Positions 1-4,342 of a stretch of DNA of 15,170 bases are shown here, in pieces. The stretch's first letter is position 1, and every line of letters begins with the position of its first letter. Made by a program: the position numbers and the translations under genes. The stretch spans positions 1-15,170 of the forward strand of contig JAEXOR010000039.1 in the NCBI GenBank assembly GCA_023439185.1, read 5' to 3'. The notes under the pieces were generated by a model. The model ran no database searches. It had not been told where the DNA came from and was given only the letters and a program-made list of their open reading frames with translations. Source of the stretch: Bacillota bacterium (GTDB taxonomy: Bacteria; Bacillota; Desulfotomaculia; Desulfotomaculales; Desulfallaceae).

Positions 1-127
1 CGGCGACAACATCAAAGTAGACATAGAACTGATCACCCCCATCGCCATCGAGGAAGGTCTGCGTTTCGCCATCCGTGAAGGCGGCCGTACCGTGGGCGCC
101 GGAGTTGTTACCGGCATTAACGAGTAA
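1..127 (+). CDS. tuf: Elongation factor Tu, C-terminal end (partial)
   Basis: This is the last 41 codons of EF-Tu, read from base 2 to the TAA at 125-127; the start lies outside the window. EF-Tu is the GTPase that delivers aminoacyl-tRNA to the ribosomal A site. The visible peptide belongs to the C-terminal beta-barrel domain: it contains the family-typical stretch LRFAIREGGRTVGAGVV and ends in TGINE, close to the usual EF-Tu C-terminus. A second tuf begins at 15049 in the same orientation, so the cluster is bracketed by two tuf genes. The two fragments cover opposite ends of the protein, so their identity cannot be compared here. An inverted heptamer repeat starts 5 bases after the stop, and the next gene has its own promoter. 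Confidence 0.95.
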   Translation, partial: GDNIKVDIELITPIAIEEGLRFAIREGGRTVGAGVVTGINE

Positions 128-131
128 GAAG

Positions 132-215
132 ACAGTTGAAAGTCGAAAGTCAAATGTCGGAAGTCGAGAAACTAAAAAAAGACTTTTGACTTTCGACGTT
201 AGACTTTGGACTGAT
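132..215. repeat. Inverted heptamer repeat element, copy A1
   Basis: An 84-bp element fills the spacer just after tuf. The left side holds four consecutive 7-bp words from 138 (GAAAGTC, GAAAGTC, AAATGTC, GGAAGTC). The right side holds five from 181 (GACTTTT, GACTTTC, GACGTTA, GACTTTG, GACTGAT). 142-158 and 181-197 are inverted complements at 16 of 17 positions. It starts ACAGT and ends ACTGAT, as does copy A2 at 3460-3560, with which it shares the 17-mer GTCGAAAGTCAAAAGTC in inverted orientation. There is no T-run after the right arm, so it is not a canonical terminator, although the RNA could fold. Confidence 0.8.
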
Positions 216-243
216 CGCCGTGGTTTCCCGGTTCTTAATTTTC

Positions 244-272
244 TTGACACTGTTTGGGAATTGTGATAAAGT
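244..272 (+). promoter_or_regulatory. Sigma-A-type promoter for rpmG-secE-nusG-rplK
   Basis: TTGACA at 244-249 matches the -35 consensus. After a 17-bp spacer comes TAAAGT at 267-272 as -10, preceded by TG one base upstream (TGATAAAGT, an extended -10). Transcription would begin near 279, giving a leader of about 80 nt before rpmG. A/T-rich arms at 303-312 and 328-339 in that leader could pair only weakly. The strength is inferred from consensus match alone. Confidence 0.75.
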
Positions 273-359
273 TGCAAAGGTACCCCTGAAATGAGGGTTT
301 TGAAAAAAACATCATGTTAAAGGCGGTATGTCTTTTTTTAGTTTAGGGAGGTGGTTTTT

Positions 360-509
360 ATGAGAGTGGGAATAACCCTGGCTTGCAGCGAATGCAAACG
401 CAGAAACTATTCAACAACCAAGAATAAAAAGAACGATCCCAACCGTATTGAAATGAAGAAATATTGCCGGTTTTGCCAGACGCACACCATGCACAAGGAA
501 ACAAGATAA
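360..509 (+). CDS. rpmG: 50S ribosomal protein L33 (zinc-ribbon form)
   Basis: A 49-residue protein beginning MRVGITLACSECKRRNY and ending KYCRFCQTHTMHKETR. It is bL33, a small basic protein of the large subunit near the E site. Two CxxC pairs at Cys9/Cys12 and Cys36/Cys39 are present, so this is the zinc-binding (C+) form. Zinc-independent paralogues that replace such forms under zinc limitation occur in other bacteria, but none lies in this window. The ATG is preceded by a strong Shine-Dalgarno, GGGAGGTGG, at about 346-354. It is the first gene after the promoter at 244-272 and is followed by secE, the usual Firmicutes order. It is below the size often used for automatic gene calls, but the family match is clear. 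Confidence 0.96.
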   Translation: MRVGITLACSECKRRNYSTTKNKKNDPNRIEMKKYCRFCQTHTMHKETR

Positions 510-582
510 CTTCTTATGCCCGGTGATTACTATATTTATCAGAAGCGAACTTTTGGAACGCCTCTGTAAGGATGTGGCATAA

Positions 583-882
583 ATGGCTGTGGTTAAGAAC
601 TCCAACAAAGATAAAGGCTCCAGTACCGGAAAAGAACTGGTTAAGAAGGACAACCGTAAAGAGGTAGCTAAAAAAGCGGCTGCCCCTGGATCCAGCCGGT
701 TTGAAAACGCCAAGTCGTTTTTCCGCGGAGTGTTCAATGAATTAAAGAAGGTGCACTGGCCCAACCGTAGGGAAACCGTGATTTACACAGCAGTGGTTTT
801 AGTTTCAGTGGTTTTTGTTGCCGTACTGATATGGATTTTTGATTTGCTTCTCGGTTCGGTTATGGGCGTGTTCATAAGATAA
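583..882 (+). CDS. secE: Preprotein translocase subunit SecE
   Basis: A 99-residue membrane protein, the small essential subunit that clamps SecY in the SecYEG channel. Residues 1-38 are a lysine-rich, low-complexity cytoplasmic extension. Residues 39-65 form the conserved amphipathic helix, including ELKKVHWPNRRE at 53-64, the SecE signature. Residues about 66-95 form a single hydrophobic membrane span. One span is normal for most bacteria; the three-span form is enterobacterial. The spacing from rpmG is 73 bases with no RNA gene recognised in it. The Shine-Dalgarno is modest (AAGGATG, about 568-574). The long basic N-terminal tail is somewhat longer than in minimal SecE proteins. Confidence 0.95.
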   Translation: MAVVKNSNKDKGSSTGKELVKKDNRKEVAKKAAAPGSSRFENAKSFFRGVFNELKKVHWPNRRETVIYTAVVLVSVVFVAVLIWIFDLLLGSVMGVFIR

Positions 883-886
883 ACAG

Positions 887-925
887 GGAGGTGAGGGGCC
901 TGCTTCACGCCGGTCCCTTGTATTT
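887..925 (+). promoter_or_regulatory. nusG ribosome binding site with intervening hairpin
   Basis: GGAGGTGA at 887-894 is a full match to the anti-Shine-Dalgarno, yet the nusG ATG is at 926, about 30 nt further on, and there is no in-frame ATG, GTG or TTG between them. AGGGGCC at 894-900 can pair with GGTCCCT at 912-918 (7 bp, one G-T) around an 11-nt loop. When folded, the distance from GGAGG to ATG falls to about 9 nt, which is ideal. The pairing is seen in the sequence; the effect on initiation is inferred. Confidence 0.6.
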
Positions 926-1453
926 ATGAGCAGGCAATGGTATGTCATACACACCTATTCGGGGTATGAAAACAAAGTCAAGGCGAACCTGGAAAAACGG
1001 ATCGAATCCATGAACATGGAAGATAAGATTTTTCGGATCCTTGTGCCCATGGAAGATGAGATCGAGATTAAAGACGGGAAAAAAAAATTAACCAAGCGCA
1101 AGGTGTTCCCCGGTTATGTGCTGGTTGAAATGATTATGACCGACGATTCATGGTATGTGGTGCGCAACACTCCCGGGGTGACCGGGTTTGTAGGCAGCGG
1201 TTCCAAGCCCATTCCCCTGGATGAAGAGGAAGCCCAGCAGATTATCAGGCAGATGGGTATGGACGAGCCGCGCACCAAGGTCCATTTTGCCGTCGGCGAG
1301 CAGATCCGGGTTATTTCCGGACCTTTTGAGAATTTTGGCGGCGCGGTGGAGGAAATACTGTTGGATAAAGGCAAAATCAGGGTGCTGATCAACATGTTTG
1401 GCCGGGAAACCCCGGTGGAACTTGAATATAATCAGGCTGAGAAAATTAACTAA
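926..1453 (+). CDS. nusG: Transcription termination/antitermination factor NusG
   Basis: A 175-residue protein, the universal elongation factor that binds the beta' clamp helices of RNA polymerase and links transcription to Rho or the ribosome. Residues 1 to about 110 are the NGN domain (MSRQWYVIHTYSGYENKV, then KRKVFPGYVLVEM). Residues about 120-173 are the KOW domain (GEQIRVISGPFENFGG, ending in VELEYNQAEKIN). The length is normal. The start is fixed at ATG 926 because it gives the canonical MSRQWYVIH end and no upstream in-frame start exists. The strong Shine-Dalgarno is unusually far upstream, with a hairpin between. A run of nine A residues at 1079-1087 encodes Lys-Lys-Lys and could promote polymerase slippage. 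It is followed 21 bases later by rplK. Confidence 0.97.
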   Translation: MSRQWYVIHTYSGYENKVKANLEKRIESMNMEDKIFRILVPMEDEIEIKDGKKKLTKRKVFPGYVLVEMIMTDDSWYVVRNTPGVTGFVGSGSKPIPLDEEEAQQIIRQMGMDEPRTKVHFAVGEQIRVISGPFENFGGAVEEILLDKGKIRVLINMFGRETPVELEYNQAEKIN

Positions 1454-1474
1454 GCAGCGGAGGAGGTGGACATT

Positions 1475-1897
1475 ATGGCCAAACGCGTGGCAGCGATTAT
1501 CAAACTGCAGGTGCCGGCAGGCAAGGCTACCCCCGCTCCGCCGGTGGGTCCCGCCCTGGGTCAGCATGGGGTTAACATCATGCAGTTTGTTAAGGATTAT
1601 AATGAGCGTACCGCCAAACAGGCGGGGATGATCGTTCCGGTGGAGATTACCGTATACGAGGACCGCTCATTTACATTTGTCACTAAAACCCCGCCGGCAG
1701 CGGTGCTGCTGAAAAAGGCGGCGGGACTGGAGACGGCGTCCGGTGAACCCAACAAGAAAAAGGTGGGTAAGGTAAGCAAAGATCAGGTTAAGGAAATTGC
1801 CGAACTGAAAATGGAAGACCTGAACGCCAACACCGTGGATGCGGCGATGCGCATGGTTGAAGGCACGGCCCGCAGCATGGGAATCGAAGTAATCTAA
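1475..1897 (+). CDS. rplK: 50S ribosomal protein L11
   Basis: A 140-residue protein (MAKRVAAIIKLQVPAGKATP...) that binds the GTPase-associated region of 23S rRNA with the L10/L12 stalk. The N-terminal domain (to about residue 70) carries the proline-rich segment APPVGPALGQHGVNIMQF, the thiostrepton-binding region in this family. The C-terminal domain contains the rRNA-binding part, ending VEGTARSMGIEVI. ATG 1475 was chosen over the in-frame GTG at 1466 because that GTG lies inside the Shine-Dalgarno (GGAGGAGGTGG, 1459-1469) and family proteins begin MAKKV or MAKRV. It lies 21 bases after nusG, so the two are probably co-transcribed, and the rplK-rplA order is the usual one. Confidence 0.97.
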   Translation: MAKRVAAIIKLQVPAGKATPAPPVGPALGQHGVNIMQFVKDYNERTAKQAGMIVPVEITVYEDRSFTFVTKTPPAAVLLKKAAGLETASGEPNKKKVGKVSKDQVKEIAELKMEDLNANTVDAAMRMVEGTARSMGIEVI

Positions 1898-1954
1898 TAC
1901 TTAAAAAACAGTGGGAGGATTAATATCCGCTACTACCACAGGGAGGTTATTGAA

Positions 1955-2653
1955 TTGCCCAAACATGGTAAAAAATATCAGGACGCGATGAAAAAAATCG
2001 ACCGCGCCAGGCTTTATGAGTCCATGGAAGCAATGGAGCTGGTCAAGGAACTGGCCGGAGCCAAGTTTGACGAAACTGTTGAAGCGGCCATTCGGCTTGG
2101 TGTGGACCCGAGGCATGCGGACCAGCAGGTGCGCGGAGCCATGGTGCTGCCGCACGGAACGGGCAAAACCCGTACGGTGCTGGTATTTGCCAAAGGCGAT
2201 AAAGTCAAAGAGGCCGAAGAGGCCGGCGCTGATTTCGTCGGCGCTGAAGATATGGTGGAAAAAATTCAGAAGGAAGGCTGGCTGGGGTTTGAAGTGGCTA
2301 TCGCCACCCCCGACATGATGGGCGTGGTTGGTAAACTGGGCCGGATTCTCGGTCCCCGTGGACTGATGCCCAACCCCAAAACCGGTACCGTTACCTTCGA
2401 TGTGGCCCGCGCGGTGCAAGAGGTTAAAGCCGGTAAAATTGAATACCGGGTTGATAAAGCCGGGAATATTCATACCCCCATCGGTAAAGCTTCCTTTGAA
2501 CCGCAAAAACTGGTTGATAACTTGAAGGCGCTGGTGGCTCAATTGATCAAGGTTAAGCCGGCCGCCGCCAAGGGCCAGTACATTAAGGCCGTTACAGTAT
2601 CCACCACCATGGGGCCCGGGATCAAGGTGAGTGCTCAAAAGATTACCCTCTAA
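1955..2653 (+). CDS. rplA: 50S ribosomal protein L1
   Basis: A 232-residue protein of the L1 stalk, which contacts the exiting tRNA at the E site. L1 is also a translational repressor of its own operon in many bacteria. The family motif GPRGLMPNPKTGTVT is present at about residues 130-145, and the start MPKHGKKYQDA matches the typical MAKRGKKY form. The start codon is TTG at 1955, supported by GGGAGGTT at 1941-1948 and by the family N-terminus; no ATG or GTG lies in frame upstream. A second Shine-Dalgarno-like GGGAGG occurs at 1913-1918 without a usable start. I did not identify an L1-binding site in the leader. The length is normal. Confidence 0.97.
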   Translation: MPKHGKKYQDAMKKIDRARLYESMEAMELVKELAGAKFDETVEAAIRLGVDPRHADQQVRGAMVLPHGTGKTRTVLVFAKGDKVKEAEEAGADFVGAEDMVEKIQKEGWLGFEVAIATPDMMGVVGKLGRILGPRGLMPNPKTGTVTFDVARAVQEVKAGKIEYRVDKAGNIHTPIGKASFEPQKLVDNLKALVAQLIKVKPAAAKGQYIKAVTVSTTMGPGIKVSAQKITL

Positions 2654-2670
2654 GGTTTTGAAAATATAAT
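2642..2670 (+). promoter_or_regulatory. Possible internal promoter for rplJ-rplL
   Basis: TATAAT at 2665-2670 is a perfect -10 box in the short A/T-rich stretch after the rplA stop. The -35 region 17 bp upstream is poor (ATTACC at 2642-2647, inside the end of rplA). Transcription would begin at about 2677, exactly where the L10 leader begins, which supports the call. A separate promoter ahead of rplJ is known in other Firmicutes. Confidence 0.45.
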
Positions 2671-2676
2671 AAGGTT

Positions 2677-2808
2677 ACCAGCCGCAGACAGTTCGGCGCC
2701 CCCAGGGGCTTAATGGCTTAAAAGCCGCCGGCCGAGGCCGGAGTATGAACCCTAAAAAGCATTTGCTTTACGGGCCTCTGGTATGCTGTCCGCGCCGGAG
2801 GTTTTTTT
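2677..2808 (+). ncRNA. Ribosomal protein L10 leader (autoregulatory attenuator)
   Basis: The spacer before rplJ has the features of the L10-leader cis-regulatory RNA: CCGCAGACAG near the 5' end, a GC-rich hairpin core with GGGGCTTAATGG, and a 3' intrinsic terminator. GCAGACAG at 2684-2691 can pair with CTGTCCGC at 2786-2793 (one mismatch), and the latter lies in the terminator loop, so the long-range helix and terminator should compete. In this family L10 (with L12) binds the leader when in excess and favours termination, so rplJ and rplL respond to free stalk protein. I recognised the family by eye; a covariance-model search would settle exact boundaries. Confidence 0.85.
2774..2808 (+). terminator. 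Attenuator terminator of the L10 leader
   Basis: CCTCTGG at 2775-2781 pairs with CCGGAGG at 2795-2801 (7 bp, one G-T), followed directly by seven T residues at 2802-2808, a classic Rho-independent terminator. The loop carries CTGTCCGC, which can instead pair with the 5' end of the leader. Confidence 0.85.
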
Positions 2809-2823
2809 GTTGGTTTCATTTCT

Positions 2824-2902
2824 GGTGCCAGGTGTTAAAAGTTAAAAGTGACGAACTATAGTTCATGACTTTTAACACTTTTAACTTTTAACACCTGGCA
2901 CT
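2824..2902. repeat. Long palindromic repeat element, copy B1
   Basis: A 26-bp perfect inverted repeat, arms 2825-2850 and 2876-2901, beginning GTGCCAGGTGTTAAAAG and ending with its complement. The arms contain the 7-bp words AAAAGTT and AAAAGTG, and the centre holds the perfect palindrome GAACTATAGTTC (2853-2864). It lies between the L10-leader terminator and the rplJ Shine-Dalgarno, which starts only about 5 bases after it. Related copies are at 11419-11479 (strong) and 11855-11897 (degenerate). No T-run follows. Confidence 0.9.
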
Positions 2903-2921
2903 AATAAAGGAGGTGTACATA

Positions 2922-3458
2922 TTGCCGATCAGCAGACAGGAAAAAGAAGAGATGCTGCAGGAATTAAAGGCGAAAATGGAATCGTCGCAATTAGTTATCC
3001 TGGCTGAGTACAAGGGGCTGAACGTCGAAGCCATGACCAAACTGCGCCGCAAGTTGCGCGGTGTGGGCAGCGAAATCAAGGTGGCCAAGAATACCATCAC
3101 TAAATTGGCGGCCCGGGAAGCGGGCATGGATGAACTTAATCCCTATCTGGAAGGCCCGGTCGCGCTCACCTTTGGTTTTGACGACCCGGTGGCGCCGGCC
3201 AAAGCACTGAGTGAGTTTGCCAAGGAATATAAAGCGCTGAGCATTAAGGCCGGCATCCTGGAAGGGCGCGTGGTGGACCCCCAGGCCATCAAAGCCCTGG
3301 CGGACCTGCCCTCGCGTGAGGTATTGCTGGCTAAAGTATTGGGTGGCATGCAGACTCCTATGTATGGTTTCGCGGGCGCCCTGCAGGGCCTCTTGAGAAA
3401 TCTGGTTTATGTGCTTGACGCCGTGCGTGAAAAGAAAGCTGGAGAAGCCGCCGGTTAG
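2922..3458 (+). CDS. rplJ: 50S ribosomal protein L10
   Basis: A 178-residue protein, the base of the ribosomal stalk. It anchors L7/L12 dimers and docks on 23S rRNA next to L11. The N-terminal domain shows the family pattern MPISRQEKEEMLQELK followed by LVILAEYKGL and VAKNTITKLAAREAG; the C-terminal helix (about 140-178) is where L12 dimers bind. I place the start at TTG 2922, 6 bases after AAAGGAGGTG (2906-2915). The in-frame GTG at 2913 is part of that Shine-Dalgarno and would give an atypical N-terminus. The gene follows the L10 leader and repeat B1, so its mRNA has a long hairpin just upstream of the ribosome binding site. A repeat begins 2 bases after the TAG stop. Confidence 0.95.
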   Translation: MPISRQEKEEMLQELKAKMESSQLVILAEYKGLNVEAMTKLRRKLRGVGSEIKVAKNTITKLAAREAGMDELNPYLEGPVALTFGFDDPVAPAKALSEFAKEYKALSIKAGILEGRVVDPQAIKALADLPSREVLLAKVLGGMQTPMYGFAGALQGLLRNLVYVLDAVREKKAGEAAG

Positions 3459-3459
3459 C

Positions 3460-3560
3460 ACAGTCGAAAGTCAAAAGTCCAAAGTTAAAGATTTTGGGCT
3501 TCTGGAACTTAGACGAGCTATCTCTAATAGATGACTTTCGACTTTTAACTTTAAACTGAT
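3460..3560. repeat. Inverted heptamer repeat element, copy A2
   Basis: A 101-bp element fills almost the whole rplJ-rplL spacer, starting directly after the rplJ stop. The left side has the words GAAAGTC, AAAAGTC and CAAAGTT from 3466. The right side has GACTTTC, GACTTTT, AACTTTA and AACTGAT from 3533. Arms 3461-3489 and 3530-3558 pair imperfectly around a 40-nt loop. It shares its ends (ACAGT...ACTGAT) and an exact 17-mer with copy A1 at 132-215. Confidence 0.8.
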
Positions 3561-3583
3561 ATAAATTTAAGGAGGTTTATTAA

Positions 3584-3964
3584 ATGTCCAAAGTACAAGA
3601 AATTCTGGAAGCCGTTAAGGGCCTTACCGTTTTGGAACTGGCCGAACTGGTCAAAGCTTTTGAAGATGAATTCGGTGTGAGCGCTGCCGCTCCCATGGCT
3701 GTGGCCATGCCCGCCGCCGGCGGCGCCGCCGCCCCCGAAGCCGCGGAAGAGCAAACCGAGTTTGACGTCATCCTGTCCTCGGTCGGCGACAAGAAGGTGA
3801 ACGTCATTAAAGTGGTTCGCGAAGCCACCGGTCTGGGCCTGAAAGAATCCAAGGAATTGGTGGACAGCGCTCCCAAGCCGATTAAAGAAAAAGTCAGCAA
3901 AGAGGAAGCTGAAGCTCTCAAGGCCAAGCTGGTTGAAGCCGGCGCCACCGTCGAAATTAAGTAA
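3584..3964 (+). CDS. rplL: 50S ribosomal protein L7/L12
   Basis: A 126-residue acidic stalk protein, present in several copies per ribosome, that recruits translational GTPases such as EF-G and EF-Tu. Residues 1 to about 33 are the dimerisation domain (MSKVQEILEAVKGLTVLELA). Residues about 34-56 are a flexible Ala/Gly/Pro-rich hinge. Residues 57-126 are the globular factor-binding domain, with EFDVILSSVGDKKVNVIKVV and the GLGLKESKELVD helix region. The length and end (ATVEIK) are typical. The Shine-Dalgarno AAGGAGG at about 3569-3575 is strong, as expected for a protein needed in excess over L10. It is separated from rplJ by repeat A2 and followed by a strong terminator. Confidence 0.97.
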   Translation: MSKVQEILEAVKGLTVLELAELVKAFEDEFGVSAAAPMAVAMPAAGGAAAPEAAEEQTEFDVILSSVGDKKVNVIKVVREATGLGLKESKELVDSAPKPIKEKVSKEEAEALKAKLVEAGATVEIK

Positions 3965-3977
3965 TCTTTTTTTAGCT

Positions 3978-4017
3978 GTTAAAAGCCGCCCTCTGCATAA
4001 AGGGGGCGGCTTTTAAC
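3978..4017 (+). terminator. Strong intrinsic terminator after rplL
   Basis: A perfect 14-bp inverted repeat, GTTAAAAGCCGCCC (3978-3991) and GGGCGGCTTTTAAC (4004-4017), with a 12-nt loop. The GC-rich core next to TTTT makes a Rho-independent terminator. It ends or attenuates rplJ-rplL transcription before rpoB, which has its own promoter at 4064-4092. Confidence 0.85.
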
Positions 4018-4021
4018 TTGG

Positions 4022-4037
4022 GGGTCAGGCCTGACCC
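4022..4037. repeat. 16-bp perfect palindrome
   Basis: GGGTCAGGCCTGACCC is a perfect palindrome between the rplL terminator and the rpoB promoter. Similar sequences recur as intergenic repeats in various bacteria (recollection, not checked). With no loop it fits a DNA-level site or repeat end better than an RNA hairpin. It lies 26 bp upstream of the -35 box, so an operator role is possible but unsupported. Confidence 0.6.
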
Positions 4038-4063
4038 ACTTAAAAAAATTTGGTACTTCTTGC

Positions 4064-4092
4064 TTGACGTGCATTTCATTGCATGGTATAAT
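4064..4092 (+). promoter_or_regulatory. Near-consensus promoter for rpoB-rpoC
   Basis: TTGACG at 4064-4069, a 17-bp spacer and a perfect TATAAT at 4087-4092 form the best sigma-A-type promoter in the window. Transcription should start near 4099. The spacer from rplL to rpoB (3965-4342) thus holds a terminator, a palindrome, this promoter and a leader of about 240 nt. Confidence 0.88.
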
Positions 4093-4171
4093 TCAAAGAT
4101 GTCGGTCCGGAAGAAATTGTCAGTGGTTTAAATTTTTTACCTGTGCTTTATTTTTTTGGCCTGGAGATTGA

Positions 4172-4276
4172 AAATTCCGCTTGCGGAGGTTGTATCTGCC
4201 ATAATAACACAGGGAATAATATCTAAGATAGGGGATTTTAATAAGCGAGGGATTGTATAAACAAGACCTTGCTTTT
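4172..4276 (+). promoter_or_regulatory. Candidate attenuator in the rpoB leader
   Basis: A hairpin at 4172-4191 has a CTTG tetraloop (4180-4183). A second at 4245-4272 pairs GCGAGG with CCTTGC and, inside it, TTGT with ACAA. Two facing GA steps (4251-4252, 4265-4266) lie between the helices and could form tandem sheared G-A pairs. TTTTCGTTGTTT follows at 4273, so it resembles a terminator. GAGGTTGT (about 4186-4193) could instead pair with ACAA..CCTT at 4261-4270, disrupting both hairpins. The pairings are seen; attenuation is inference. No known riboswitch class was recognised. Confidence 0.4.
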
Positions 4277-4342
4277 CGTTGTTTACTTTATGGATATAAG
4301 TTTTGAAATAGTTGTTACTTTTGTGGGGGTGTGGTGCTGTAG

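Noticed and set aside
75..266. Open frame overlapping the tuf end and repeat A1
   Set aside because: It runs out of frame through tuf into heptamer repeats and the promoter, has no ribosome binding site, and the peptide resembles nothing.
303..339. A7/T7 inverted repeat in the rpmG leader as a terminator or attenuator
   Set aside because: The stem is nearly all A-T with a bulge and a 15-nt loop, so it is too weak to support.
516..569. 17-codon ORF in the rpmG-secE spacer
   Set aside because: No Shine-Dalgarno and no family match; its stop overlaps the secE ribosome binding region. I also looked for a tRNA in this spacer and found no cloverleaf.
1466..1474. GTG at 1466 as the rplK start
   Set aside because: It is inside the Shine-Dalgarno; ATG 1475 gives the canonical L11 N-terminus. 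The same reasoning excludes GTG 2913 for rplJ.
1911..1954. First GGGAGG (1913-1918) as signal for a leader peptide or earlier rplA start
   Set aside because: No ATG, GTG or TTG lies at a suitable distance. The second site at 1941-1948 serves TTG 1955.
2824..2902. Palindromic repeats (also 132-215, 3460-3560, 11419-11479) as CRISPR or intrinsic terminators
   Set aside because: There is no regular repeat-spacer array and no T-run after the stems.
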